A stretch of 64,000 nucleotides of DNA from CAWCAW01 sp963793645 (GCA_963793645.1 CAWCAW010000006.1:682001-746000); one strand, 5' to 3'. Counted from the stretch's first letter, positions 45,324-54,464 are shown. Notes: generated from the sequence alone by a model not told the origin. Numbers and translations: made by a program.

Positions 45324-45805
45324 CCCATCGCATCAAGTTGGTAACCCCCATCGGCACCTTGATCCTGGAAGGGACCGAAGACGCCTTGACTCTCATCAAG
45401 CTGCCCGACGACTCCACGTTGGCCATGGCGGCACCCGATGCTGACGACGTGGAGAACCTGCCCGCCCCCCTCGCCGCTGCTGTCGACCAGCTCCGGGAGT
45501 ACTTTGCCGGCGAGCGCCGGGATTTCGACCTCCCCATCGAGCTGGCCGGGACACCTTTTCAGCGCGACGTGTGGCAAGCGCTGGGCACCATCCCCTATGG
45601 CACCACGCTGAGCTATGCGGAGCTGGCCTCCAAGGTGGGCCGCCCCACGGCGTTTCGTGCCGTGGGACAGGCCAACGGGGCCAACCCGGTGCCGATTGTG
45701 CTGCCGTGCCACCGCGTGCTGGCCGCCGGCGGCAAGATCGGCGGCTACGGCGGCGGCTTGCCCATGAAGCGCCAGCTGCTCGAGTTCGAGGGACTTCACC
45801 CGTAG
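45320..45805 (+). CDS. ogt: Methylated-DNA--protein-cysteine methyltransferase
   Basis: 161 residues from the ATG at 45,320. The active-site motif PIVLPCHRVLAAGG carries the acceptor Cys. The preceding helix-turn-helix and Arg finger are visible (YGTTLSYAELASKVGRP, then AFRAVGQANGANP), and the Tyr of YGTTLSY and the terminal GGYGGGLPMKRQLLEFE complete the family pattern. It removes O6-alkyl groups from guanine in a suicide reaction. Direct overlap with the Ada-AlkA gene makes a two-gene adaptive-response operon in which the upstream Ada domain may sense damage and regulate both. Confidence 0.95.
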   Translation: MTHRIKLVTPIGTLILEGTEDALTLIKLPDDSTLAMAAPDADDVENLPAPLAAAVDQLREYFAGERRDFDLPIELAGTPFQRDVWQALGTIPYGTTLSYAELASKVGRPTAFRAVGQANGANPVPIVLPCHRVLAAGGKIGGYGGGLPMKRQLLEFEGLHP

Positions 45806-45903
45806 CTTCCTTGACGCCTCATTAGGATCCGTCGCCGGGCTGGTCCGACGCTGCCACATCAGTGAGCCGGTGGCAGGCTGAGCCAGAGTTCGAGGAGGAA
45901 GCG

Positions 45904-46995
45904 ATGGCACAAGAGGTCCGCGGCGTGGTGGCTCGATCGAAGGGTGCGGCCGTCACCGTTGAGTCGATCATCGTGCCGGAACCCGGGGCCGGCGAAGCCC
46001 TGGTGCGGGTACAAGCCTGTGGCGTGTGTCATACCGATCTCCACTATCGCCAAGGAAGCATCAACGACGATTTCCCTTTCCTCTTGGGTCACGAGGCGGC
46101 CGGCATCGTCGAGGCGGTCGGCAACGATGTGTCGTCGGTTTCCCCCGGGGACTTCGTCGTCTTGAACTGGCGAGCGGTCTGCGGCCAATGCCGGTCATGT
46201 CGACGGGGGCGGCCGTGGTACTGCTTTGCCACCCACAACGCCACCCAGAAGATGGCGCTGGCCGACGGCACCGAGCTCACCGCCGCCCTCGGCATCGGAG
46301 CCTTTGCCGAAAAGACACTTGTCGCCGCCGGACAGTGCACCAAGGTCGATCCCCGAGCCCGTCCCGAGGCGGTTGGCCTGCTTGGTTGCGGGGTCATGGC
46401 CGGCCTGGGGGCAGCTCTGTTCACCGGCGAGGTCGGGGCCGGGGACTCAGTGGCGATCTTCGGGTGCGGCGGCGTAGGATGCGCGGCCGTGGCCGGGGCG
46501 GCCCTGGCTGGAGCATCTCGAATCATCGCCGTGGACCTCGACCCCGCCAAGCTCGAGATGGCGAAACGATTCGGCGCTACCCACACCATCAACGCCTCCA
46601 AAGACGACCCCGTGGAGAAGGTGCGCGCCCTGACGGACGGAAACGGGGCCGATGTCTGCATCGAGGCGGTGGGTCACCCCAAAGTCATGGAACAGGCCTT
46701 CTTCGCCCGAGACCTGGCCGGTACCCTGGTGCAGGTTGGCGTTCCTTCACCCGACATGCGCATCGATCTCCCCATGATCGAGTTCTTCGGGCGCGGTGGC
46801 CGGCTCAAGCCCAGCTGGTACGGCGACTGCCTCCCGTCGAGAGACTTTCCGATGCTCGTCGACCTTTATCTCCAAGGCCGACTCGACCTCGACGGTTTCG
46901 TCACCGAGACCATTGCCCTCGACGCCGTCGAAGAGGCGTTCCACCGCATGGAGCGCGGTGAGGTGCTTCGTTCAGTTGTCGTCATCGGGGGCTGA
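45904..46995 (+). CDS. mscR: S-(hydroxymethyl)mycothiol dehydrogenase (formaldehyde detoxification)
   Basis: 363 residues from the ATG at 45,904, after GAGGAGGAA; the upstream in-frame Met at 45,862 is not needed. Zinc-dependent medium-chain dehydrogenase: catalytic zinc ligands in ACGVCHTDLHYRQG and LGHEAAGIVEAVG, structural zinc Cys in CGQCRSCRRGRPWYC, and the NAD-binding loop GCGGVGCAAVAGAALAGAS. The stretch WRAVCGQCRSCRRGRPWYCF, with THNATQKMALADGTELTAAL, is the signature of actinobacterial MscR rather than of generic alcohol dehydrogenases. It oxidises the mycothiol adduct of formaldehyde, and reduces S-nitrosomycothiol, in the cytoplasm. Formaldehyde could come from alkylated-DNA repair or C1 metabolism; it lies next to alkylation-repair genes. 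Confidence 0.85.
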   Translation: MAQEVRGVVARSKGAAVTVESIIVPEPGAGEALVRVQACGVCHTDLHYRQGSINDDFPFLLGHEAAGIVEAVGNDVSSVSPGDFVVLNWRAVCGQCRSCRRGRPWYCFATHNATQKMALADGTELTAALGIGAFAEKTLVAAGQCTKVDPRARPEAVGLLGCGVMAGLGAALFTGEVGAGDSVAIFGCGGVGCAAVAGAALAGASRIIAVDLDPAKLEMAKRFGATHTINASKDDPVEKVRALTDGNGADVCIEAVGHPKVMEQAFFARDLAGTLVQVGVPSPDMRIDLPMIEFFGRGGRLKPSWYGDCLPSRDFPMLVDLYLQGRLDLDGFVTETIALDAVEEAFHRMERGEVLRSVVVIGG

Positions 46996-47015
46996 CGCCA
47001 CCGAAACAAACCCCG

Positions 47016-47657
47016 TCAGGTCGGCCGCTCCGTCTCAGCCGGGTAGGACGTCATGGCCCTCGCTACGAATGCCATCACAGTCTCGAGAAACGATTCGTCT
47101 ACAACACCGTCATCGATGGCTCGCATGGTGCCGATGCCGCGCATCAGCGCTACCACGATGCGTGCCACGTGCTCGGTGGGCTCGGTGGTGACGATCCCGT
47201 GCCGCTTGCGCTCGGTTTCAATGATGGCGGCCACCGAATTGATGTCGGCCCGATCGAACTCGGCCAACTTCTGGCGCGCCACCGGGTTGCGCATGGCGTA
47301 GAGCGAGAACTCTTGATAAAGCGCCGTCCAATCCGGCCAGGCGGATTGGTATTGGTCCCCGATGAGGGCGGCGAAGTCTGCCAAGTGCGCTTCGGGAGCG
47401 CCTTCAGCCGCGTCCAACGTGGCCCGAAGGCGGTCCATCTCCTGCTCGTAGCGAGACTCCAACAGGGCCAAGAACAAGTCTTCCTTGCTCTTGAAGTTCG
47501 AATACACCGCACCTTTGGTGAAACCGGCCACGGCGGCTACCTCGTCCAGTGACGCGCCGTGAAAGCCGCGCTCAGAAAAGACCTGCGCGGCGGCCTGCAG
47601 CAGGTACTCCCGGGTCTGCTGGCGCCTGCGCTCTGGGGTGAGAGGTTCGAGGACCAT
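47016..47657 (-). CDS. TetR-family repressor
   Basis: 213 residues. N-terminal helix-turn-helix: QTREYLLQAAAQVFSERGFH, GASLDEVAAVAGFTKGAVYS and NFKSKEDLFLALLES, all typical of TetR. The rest is the helical ligand-binding domain (ALIGDQYQSAWPDWTALYQE), lacking a recognisable ligand signature. It is divergent from the ABC exporter with only 42 bp between start codons, and a dyad lies in that gap, so it almost certainly represses the exporter and itself. Its stop faces mscR's with a 20-bp gap. Confidence 0.88.
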   Translation of the reverse strand: MVLEPLTPERRRQQTREYLLQAAAQVFSERGFHGASLDEVAAVAGFTKGAVYSNFKSKEDLFLALLESRYEQEMDRLRATLDAAEGAPEAHLADFAALIGDQYQSAWPDWTALYQEFSLYAMRNPVARQKLAEFDRADINSVAAIIETERKRHGIVTTEPTEHVARIVVALMRGIGTMRAIDDGVVDESFLETVMAFVARAMTSYPAETERPT

Positions 47658-47676
47658 AAGGGGTTGTGCTACCGGT

Positions 47677-47696
47677 CAGCATAGTAGATACTGCTG
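47677..47696. promoter_or_regulatory. TetR operator candidate overlapping the exporter promoter
   Basis: CAGC-AT-AGTA-GA-TACT-GCTG is a near-perfect dyad between the TetR and ABC genes. The exporter ATG is at 47,700, so TAGATACT inside the dyad could serve as -10 for a leaderless transcript; repressor bound there would block it directly. Confidence 0.5.
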
Positions 47697-47699
47697 AGT

Positions 47700-48740
47700 A
47701 TGACAGATCTGGCTCAGTATTCACCCCAGGACTGTGCGTCTGACGTCCGTGTACCTGGAGGCAAGGCGGACCCGGCGCCGGCCCCGCGCACAGCGGCGGT
47801 CCTCACCCAAGGCCTGGTGCGACGATTCGGGACCAAGGTCGCTGTCGACGGCATCGACCTCGAGGTGGCGCCGGGCGAGATCTACGGCTTTTTGGGCCCC
47901 AACGGGGCCGGGAAGTCCACTCTCATCAAGGTGCTGTGCACCCTTTTGCGACCGAGCGAAGGGCGGGCGTTGGTGGCCGGTCACGATGTCGCCACCGAAC
48001 CCCAGGAAGTGCGCGTCCGGATAGGGGTCGCCCTCCAAGAGGCCGCACTCGATGACCATCAGAGCGGACGAGAGCTTCTTGCCTTACAAGGACGGCTCTA
48101 CGGCCTTCGACCCTCGGAGGTGCGCAGCCGCCTCGCCGATGTTCTCGAGCTCGTTGACATCGGCAACGCCATCGACAAGCTCATCGGGACCTATTCAGGT
48201 GGGATGAAACGCAGGCTGGACCTGGCCGCGGCGTTGATGCACAACCCCGAAATCGTGTTCCTGGACGAGCCGACCACCGGCCTTGATCCCGAGAGCCGGG
48301 CCCGGTTATGGCAAGAGGTTCGCCGGTTGAACACCGAGTTCGGGATCACCATCTTCCTGACCACGCAGTACCTCGAGGAAGCCGATGTGCTGGCCGATCG
48401 CGTCGGGATCATCTCCGGCGGTCGCCTCGTCGCCGAAGGCCCCCCCGACGTGCTCAAGCGTTCGATCGGCGGCGACGTGATCGAAGTCGCCGTCGACGGG
48501 GAGGACGACGAAGCTCTCGATCGTTTGCGACGCCTCAACGGAGTGGAGAAGGTGGCCCGGGAAGAAACGAGGTTGATCGTCAGCACGGCCGATGGTCCGG
48601 CCGCCGTCAGCTCGGTGGCCATCGAATTGAGCAAGACCAAGCTCCAAGTGCGGTCCTTGACCCTTAGAACACCCACCCTCGACGACGTGTTCAGGGAGCT
48701 CACCGGAAGGTACATCGAGGAGAAGGACGGCAACCGATGA
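47700..48740 (+). CDS. ABC exporter ATP-binding protein, DrrA-like
   Basis: 346 residues from the ATG at 47,700. Walker A is GPNGAGKSTLIKVLCT, the Q-loop falls at RIGVALQEAALD, the ABC signature is YSGGMKRRLDLAAALM, Walker B is PEIVFLDEPTTGLDPESRA, and the H-loop region reads TIFLTTQYLEEADVLAD (Gln in place of the usual His at the switch: TTQY, as in other DrrA-type proteins). The C-terminal 100-residue extension (DVIEVAVDGEDDEALDRLRR) matches DrrA-type ATPases, which power export of anthracyclines and lipids. The stop overlaps the permease start. Regulated by the divergent TetR repressor. Confidence 0.9.
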   Translation: MTDLAQYSPQDCASDVRVPGGKADPAPAPRTAAVLTQGLVRRFGTKVAVDGIDLEVAPGEIYGFLGPNGAGKSTLIKVLCTLLRPSEGRALVAGHDVATEPQEVRVRIGVALQEAALDDHQSGRELLALQGRLYGLRPSEVRSRLADVLELVDIGNAIDKLIGTYSGGMKRRLDLAAALMHNPEIVFLDEPTTGLDPESRARLWQEVRRLNTEFGITIFLTTQYLEEADVLADRVGIISGGRLVAEGPPDVLKRSIGGDVIEVAVDGEDDEALDRLRRLNGVEKVAREETRLIVSTADGPAAVSSVAIELSKTKLQVRSLTLRTPTLDDVFRELTGRYIEEKDGNR

Positions 48741-49537
48741 ACAGTGTGTCGACGGCCCCGATTGTGGGCCGACAGCGCGGGTTTCTCCACGACCTCTGCA
48801 CCGTGGCGGGCCGGGCGCTACGTCAGATTCCCCGCGAGCCCTTTTCCGTGCTTCCGGCCGTGTTCGTGCCCGCTTTCTTCTACACGACCAACCTCGGCGC
48901 ACTGGAGAACGTGGCCCACGGCGCTCCGGGCTTCAGCTACAAAGCCTTCCTCATACCGATGGCCATTGCCTTCGCCGTGACAGGGATGTCGAGGGCGCCG
49001 ACCCTCGTCACCGACATTCAAAGCGGGTACTTCGACCGCCTGTGCATGACGCCGATCCGCCGGCTCTCCTTGCTCTTGGGGCTCATGGCCGCCGACGTCG
49101 TACTCATCGTGGCGCTGTGTATACCCGTACTCGCCATTGGTTTCGCCATCGGCGTTCGCTTCGCGACCGGGGTGCCAGGGATCCTCGTCTTCATCGGGTT
49201 CTCGGCCCTGTGGGGGCTCGTCTTCACGGGCTTCCCCTATGCGATTGCCCTTAAGACCGGAAGCCCTGCCGCCGTCAGTGCCTCGTTCGTGCTCTTCTTC
49301 CCCCTGTTCTTCTTGAGCGACGCCGTGATACCCAAAGCGGCGCTCACAGGCTGGTTCTCGACCATTGCCACCTACAACCCGATCACCTACTTGCTGGCGG
49401 CGCTGCGGTCATTGATCGACACCGGGTGGCAGGCCGGCGAGCTGGCCGAGGGCTTTGCCGCCCTGGCCGGCATCGGGCTGGTCAGCATGACGTTGGCGCT
49501 CGTCGCCTTACGAAACAGATTGAACCGGGGGGCTTGA
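48737..49537 (+). CDS. ABC-2 type permease, DrrB-like
   Basis: 266 residues, start overlapping the ATPase stop (ATGA). Six helices and the ABC-2 landmarks: GRALRQIPREPFSVLPAVFV at the N-terminus, the cytoplasmic loop DIQSGYFDRLCMTPIRRLSL (the coupling helix region), FPLFFLSDAVIPKAALTGWF and YNPITYLLAALRSLIDTGW, the last two diagnostic of DrrB permeases. It pairs with the ATPase to export a hydrophobic compound across the cytoplasmic membrane. No biosynthetic gene for a cargo is adjacent, so self-protection against an external compound is as likely as secretion. Confidence 0.9.
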   Translation: MNSVSTAPIVGRQRGFLHDLCTVAGRALRQIPREPFSVLPAVFVPAFFYTTNLGALENVAHGAPGFSYKAFLIPMAIAFAVTGMSRAPTLVTDIQSGYFDRLCMTPIRRLSLLLGLMAADVVLIVALCIPVLAIGFAIGVRFATGVPGILVFIGFSALWGLVFTGFPYAIALKTGSPAAVSASFVLFFPLFFLSDAVIPKAALTGWFSTIATYNPITYLLAALRSLIDTGWQAGELAEGFAALAGIGLVSMTLALVALRNRLNRGA

Positions 49538-49614
49538 GTAACCCCGTCTTCCCCCGGTTCCCCCGAGAGTCAGCCTTGCGTGACGTAACCCGCCGGCGGG
49601 ATCGGAATCGGCAA

Positions 49615-49783
49615 GGGTCGTCCACCCTTCGAGACAGGGGCCCGTCGAGTCCGAGAAGATCGGATAGAAGTGGTCGAATGTCCATCCCGACTCGAAGACG
49701 TCGATCTCATCGGCGGCTCGGAATATCTCGAGCATCCCCGTCCATGTCGTGTTCTGCGGTGAGGTCTTCATCGCAAAGCGCAT
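49615..49783 (-). pseudogene. Truncated luciferase-like (F420-type) oxidoreductase N-terminus
   Basis: Reading from an ATG at 49,783, the translation MRFAMKTSPQNTTWTGMLEI, with FRAADEIDVFESGWTFDHFY and PIFSDSTGPCLEGWTTLA, follows the first 56 residues of actinobacterial LLM-class oxidoreductases closely. The frame then changes to unrelated Arg/Gly-rich sequence, and the remaining 230 residues of the family are absent because the ABC permease gene ends right there. A deletion fragment, not a gene. Confidence 0.65.
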
Positions 49784-49806
49784 GACGGGAACATACCGGG
49801 GCGGGA

Positions 49807-52233
49807 TCAGCTTGGATTGGCAGGAAACGAGGGTGGGGCGTCGGTAGGCGCGTTGGCCCACGATGGGTTCGGAGAGCCCCCTAATGTGAAGTCGAGCTGT
49901 GCGCCCATGTCAGTCACCGATGCCGGCAACCACGGGCAGTCGTATTGGACTGTTCCACTTGCTGAAGCAGCCGCGCAGGCATTGGTGCTCGACGCGACGC
50001 CTTGCACCTCAAGGCCCTGAACGTATGGCGTGGCGTCCGAGGCGGCCGGCGCGTCGATGTCGATAGTTTTCCCGTCGGCCAGAGAGACGGTGATGTGAGG
50101 AAAGAGCGGACTGCCGAGCACGAGCTCGCCGCGCCCCGGCACTTCCGGATACATCCCCAGTGCCGCCCATACATACCAAGACGACATGGCACCAAGGTCG
50201 TCGTTGCCCGGCTCGCCGTTCGGCGCCGCTGAGTAGAGGGTCGTCTCGATGCGTCGCACGACGGACTGGGTGCGCCACGGTGCACCGGCGTAGTCATACT
50301 CCCAGGGGACACCCAATGACGGCTCGTTCCCGGCCCAGTCGTAGGGTTCCTTTCGACTCGTGTTGAGCTTGGTGAAGTACTTGTTCAGTTTGGCGATTAC
50401 GGCCTGGTTGCCACCGAGGGCTTCGAACAGACCGTGAAGATTTTGAGGCACGCTCCAGGTGTACTGAATGGCGTTGCCCTCCTCCCACCCGACTTGACCG
50501 ATGTCGGGCAAAGGAGACCGCTGAAAGGCGGGCCCCGGCGGAAACGAGCCGTTAGCCAGGCGTGCGGCGAGATACCCGGTGGTTGGATTTACCAGGTTTC
50601 GCCAGTTCTGGGCCCGTGAAATGAAGGTGTCATATGTAGCGGAGTCGCCCAGGCTCTGGGCCAGCTGTGAGATGGCGAAGTCGTCAATGGCGTACTCAAG
50701 GGTCTCAGAACCCCCCACTGTGTAGTTGAGAGAGGTGATGTCGTGGCGATCGGCTTGCACGTAGCCCGTCGACACGTACTCAAGGAGGTCTTGGCGCTCC
50801 GGATAGACGCCGTTCGAGGCAGAAGGGTCGGTCGCTCCTTTCACCATGTCCGCCAAAGCCGTTTGGACATCGAAATGGCGAGCACCAAAGGCATAGGCAG
50901 CGGCGATGATCGGATCCGCCGAATCGCCATTTTGCTGAGCCGCATCGGAGTCGGCCACAGCCCATTTGGGTAACGCGCCACCCTGGGCCCCATCGGCCAG
51001 CAATGAAGAGACCATGTCGCTCATCTGTTGTGGGACAACGACAGCCAGGAGTGGAACCTCGCTCCGGTAGATGTCCCACTCCGAGAAGTTCGAGTACTGG
51101 GTATACCCATTCGCCACATGGATCTTCCCGTCGAACCCGATGTAATCCCCGTTGGCGTCATCAAAGACACTTGGCTCCAGCAGCGAATGGTACAGAGCCG
51201 AATAGAATGTGTTTTCATCGGCCAACGTTCCCCCGGCGACTTGGATCCGGCCCAACAGTTGGTTCCACGCCACGGTGTCGCTTTGTTCGAGCTCCTCGAT
51301 GTTCCAACCAGGATCGTCGGCTTCAATGTTCAGCCGGGCGCCGGCCACACTCACATATGACACTCCTATCTGCACTTGCACTTGGCGCGTCATCGGCCCG
51401 AAGCTGACGTACCCCCCAGACTGAGTTCGAGCGCTCGTTCGTGATCCGGAGGTGACGGTGGCGCCATGCCACGTTCCGAATCGAACAAACGGCACGTCGA
51501 AACGCGCCGCGAAGTAGAGCTGGTAATTCCCGCCCGTTCCACAGAAGCCACCGCTCTGCACGGACCCGTCCACCTCTTGGTCGCCGACGATCGAAACGGC
51601 TGACGCTGACGAACCGTCGGCGCTATCAGCAACCTTGAACAACAGATTGCCGTCACCGGTTCCCGGAAAGGTGAACTGCCCAAGTCCCGCTCGAGCGGTG
51701 ACGGCGAGCTCGACTCGCACAGCGGGGCGACCGATCGTGACCGCGTAGCTCCCCGGGTGAGCGACTTCCGTGGCATGAGAGAAGGGGGCCGTTTGGGCGA
51801 CAGGGTTGCGCCCGATCGCCCCCACGGTGGGGAGTATGGGGACATCGCCATAAATTGAGCACCCCGGTCCGCTCATGTGCGTGAGGCTGAAGCCGCTTAT
51901 AGCGGCGTCGTTGTAGGAGTACCCGCCTCCCGTGGCCCGATTGGGAGCAGTATCAGGACTCCACTGCAACATCCCAAAGGGCATGTCGGCGCCGGGAAAC
52001 GTATCGATGTTCCCGACGCTGGCGCCGCCGATCCCTGTTCCGATGAACGGATCGACGAGCTGGCTCGGCGCAAGAGAGCCAGGCGCCATCGGGCTTGTCG
52101 TCGGCGGGGTGCTGGGAGTCGAACGTGGCTCTGACGATCGCTTTGGCGAGCCGCCACATGCGCTCAAAACGACGGCGCACTGGAGCACCACCAGCCCGAT
52201 AGCGAGCGTTCGCATGGCGCTGGGCTTGGTCAC
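49807..52233 (-). CDS. GH92 family alpha-mannosidase, exported lipoprotein
   Basis: About 808 residues from a GTG at 52,233, nine bases after GGGGGG (an ATG at 52,215 and an upstream frame to 52,374 are alternatives). The signal peptide ends VVLSACGGS, so the enzyme is lipid-anchored outside the cell. GH92 landmarks: LVDPFIGTGIGGASVGNIDT, FPGADMPFGMLQWSPDT, GFSLTHMSGPGCS, SEWDIYRSEVPLLAVV, VGWEEGNAIQYTWSVPQNLH (general acid Glu) and PNGEPGNDDLGAMSSWYVW with the base Asp. These are calcium-dependent exo-alpha-mannosidases, mostly alpha-1,2 or alpha-1,3, suggesting use of mannan or glycoprotein. Rather isolated, on its own strand. Confidence 0.92.
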   Translation of the reverse strand: MTKPSAMRTLAIGLVVLQCAVVLSACGGSPKRSSEPRSTPSTPPTTSPMAPGSLAPSQLVDPFIGTGIGGASVGNIDTFPGADMPFGMLQWSPDTAPNRATGGGYSYNDAAISGFSLTHMSGPGCSIYGDVPILPTVGAIGRNPVAQTAPFSHATEVAHPGSYAVTIGRPAVRVELAVTARAGLGQFTFPGTGDGNLLFKVADSADGSSASAVSIVGDQEVDGSVQSGGFCGTGGNYQLYFAARFDVPFVRFGTWHGATVTSGSRTSARTQSGGYVSFGPMTRQVQVQIGVSYVSVAGARLNIEADDPGWNIEELEQSDTVAWNQLLGRIQVAGGTLADENTFYSALYHSLLEPSVFDDANGDYIGFDGKIHVANGYTQYSNFSEWDIYRSEVPLLAVVVPQQMSDMVSSLLADGAQGGALPKWAVADSDAAQQNGDSADPIIAAAYAFGARHFDVQTALADMVKGATDPSASNGVYPERQDLLEYVSTGYVQADRHDITSLNYTVGGSETLEYAIDDFAISQLAQSLGDSATYDTFISRAQNWRNLVNPTTGYLAARLANGSFPPGPAFQRSPLPDIGQVGWEEGNAIQYTWSVPQNLHGLFEALGGNQAVIAKLNKYFTKLNTSRKEPYDWAGNEPSLGVPWEYDYAGAPWRTQSVVRRIETTLYSAAPNGEPGNDDLGAMSSWYVWAALGMYPEVPGRGELVLGSPLFPHITVSLADGKTIDIDAPAASDATPYVQGLEVQGVASSTNACAAASASGTVQYDCPWLPASVTDMGAQLDFTLGGSPNPSWANAPTDAPPSFPANPS

Positions 52234-52490
52234 GACCACGATCCCCCCGCGCACTAGGCGCATGCTACCGACACCATTTGAGGGTCCACAGGACCGGGAA
52301 AATCGGCCGACAGGGGGCTCTGCCCACGACGCAGCTTGGCCCCACCTGCGCAATTGGGACACTTGTGGGCGCACGCATTACCGCCGGGACCGCAAAGTCC
52401 CAGGTGGAAGGGCACGAATCTCGTCGCGTCGCTGAGGCGCAACTCCTCTTCACTCCACATGTACAACACGGGTAAAGGAGCGGCCTTCGA

Positions 52491-54464
52491 TTGCCGACGA
52501 TCTTTCCAGTCATGACCGCGCCGACCACACTTCACGATGACGGCCGTTCCCGGACCGTCGAGCCGACATCGGAGCCGGCTCCCGCCCTCGATGAGGGCGA
52601 CCGGGGATCGACCGCCGGGGCCAAATGGCACCCGGGCTTGCGGATGCTGCTCACCTTGGTGGTCTTGGTCCCGATGCTCTCGACAGGAGTGCTCATCGCC
52701 TCATCGGCCACCTCGGCTTGGAACTCCCGCCAGCACGCCCAGGCGGTAGCCAGGGACGCCACTCAACTCAAGACCGTGGCCGCGGCCAGAGCCGAGATGA
52801 ACTCGCTGGAAGTGCCCTTGTCGGCGGTTTCGTACGCGGTACAGATCGGGATCAGTGAAACCGAGCTGGACAAGCTCCTTCGCCCGGCGGTGCCCTACGG
52901 CGTGCAGCTGTCCCAGGGGACCGCAGCCATCGCCAACTTCCCGACCTTCTCGTCCACGCGCACGCTACGTGGGGACGTGACCAAGCTCAAGACCATGATC
53001 CCCGAGGTCGCCGCCAACCGGATCTCTTTCACGGACGTGCACACATTCCTGACCCAGATGGCCTCCGCCATCGACTCGGTGTGGTACCGCGACTACAACA
53101 AGCTCCAGACGGCTGTCGCGCTATGGCAGCCCCCTGGCACCTTTGAGGTGCACGCGTCGGCACTCCGACAGGCCTACGCAGCATTTCTGGCCGGTGGTCA
53201 CGAGGTCGAAGGCGCCATCTTCGTTCTCGAAGGCATCGGACCGCCCGATGCCAAGCAAGAGCTGATCCAGTCCGCCGGCGAATTCCAGACGGCAACGAGC
53301 CAGTTCGCCGGTCACCTCAGTGTCCAAGCGCATATGGCCTGGCGCCACATCAAGACCAACCCGGCCGATCAGCAGTTCGCAGGCATCATCACGCAAGGGG
53401 TCAACGTTGCACTGAACGGCTCTAAACCACCGTTCGCGGACAACCTGGCGTTTGCCGGTTCCTCGATGATCGCAGGACTTCGCTATCTCAGTGATCTGGA
53501 CAGGTTGGTGACATCAGCGTCACAGGATCTCAACCACTCCGCTCTCGTTCATGCTTCTCAAGCGACGCACCGCCTCATGGATGAGCTCCTCTTCCTGGCC
53601 GTCTTGGCAGTGATCTGCCTCGCCAGTGTGGCCTTCGCAGGCCGCATGTTGACTCGGCCGCTCAAGAGGTTGGCCTACGCCGCCCGGCAGGTCCACAGCG
53701 GCAACCTTGCTCTTGAGGCCATGCCCGATAAGGGCCCCCGAGAAGTGGTCACCACCACGGCTGCCTTCAACGACATGGCATCGACCCTCAAAGCCGTCGA
53801 GGCCAAGGCGGTGGCCCTTGCTGCCGAGGATCTCTCGAACCCAGAACTCCTCGCACCGCTGCCGGGACGCACCGGCCATGCCCTGCAGGCCTCGGTTGAC
53901 TTGCTCGCCACCAGAATTCGCGAGCGCGAGCTACAGCGGCAGCTTTTGCACGAGGCCGCTACCCATGACGCACTCACCGGCTTGTTGAATCGCGCCGCCG
54001 TCCTCGAATTTCTCTCCCATGACGTGACCCGGCGCCGCGAAATGGGCGAGACCGTTGGCGTGCTGTTCATTGACCTTGACGGTCTGAAACCCCTCAACGA
54101 CACCTACGGGCACGAAGTCGGCGACTCGGCCATCTTCCAGACGGCGATGACCCTCGTGCAGGTCACCGACCAATGTGACGTGGTGGGCCGCTTGGGTGGC
54201 GACGAATTCCTCGTCGTGCTCTGCCACGAGCACAGCTGTGACGGCACCGCTGTCGTGGAACGCATTCAGAACGCCGTGGCGCAATGTCGGATCCCCGCCC
54301 GGGACATGCTTGTACCCCTCGAAGCGAGCGTTGGCGTCGCCCTGGCGCAGTGCGACCCGGACACCGACCCGATGCATCTAGTCCGCCAGGCTGACGAAGC
54401 CATGTACGAGGCCAAGAAGGCGGCGCGCGCTGTGCGGGAGCGCACCAACCTTACTTTTAGCTGA
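52491..54464 (+). CDS. HAMP-GGDEF diguanylate cyclase with extracellular sensor
   Basis: 657 residues. After a hydrophilic start, helix 1 is LRMLLTLVVLVPMLSTGVLI, then an extracytoplasmic four-helix-like sensor of about 300 residues (about residues 85-365) resembling nitrate/amine-type sensors, helix 2 LFLAVLAVICLASVAFAGRM, a HAMP domain (RPLKRLAYAARQVHSGNL) and a GGDEF domain with THDALTGLLNRAA, FIDLDGLKPLNDTYGHEVGD and the catalytic GRLGGDEFLVVL. The inhibitory I-site should read RxxD five residues before GGDEF; here it is DQCD, so product inhibition is probably lost. It makes cyclic di-GMP. Convergent with the phosphatase gene downstream. Confidence 0.9.
   Translation: MPTIFPVMTAPTTLHDDGRSRTVEPTSEPAPALDEGDRGSTAGAKWHPGLRMLLTLVVLVPMLSTGVLIASSATSAWNSRQHAQAVARDATQLKTVAAARAEMNSLEVPLSAVSYAVQIGISETELDKLLRPAVPYGVQLSQGTAAIANFPTFSSTRTLRGDVTKLKTMIPEVAANRISFTDVHTFLTQMASAIDSVWYRDYNKLQTAVALWQPPGTFEVHASALRQAYAAFLAGGHEVEGAIFVLEGIGPPDAKQELIQSAGEFQTATSQFAGHLSVQAHMAWRHIKTNPADQQFAGIITQGVNVALNGSKPPFADNLAFAGSSMIAGLRYLSDLDRLVTSASQDLNHSALVHASQATHRLMDELLFLAVLAVICLASVAFAGRMLTRPLKRLAYAARQVHSGNLALEAMPDKGPREVVTTTAAFNDMASTLKAVEAKAVALAAEDLSNPELLAPLPGRTGHALQASVDLLATRIRERELQRQLLHEAATHDALTGLLNRAAVLEFLSHDVTRRREMGETVGVLFIDLDGLKPLNDTYGHEVGDSAIFQTAMTLVQVTDQCDVVGRLGGDEFLVVLCHEHSCDGTAVVERIQNAVAQCRIPARDMLVPLEASVGVALAQCDPDTDPMHLVRQADEAMYEAKKAARAVRERTNLTFS

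Noticed and set aside
46995..47016. Possible bidirectional terminator between mscR and the TetR gene.
   Set aside because: Only 20 bp, with no stem of useful length.
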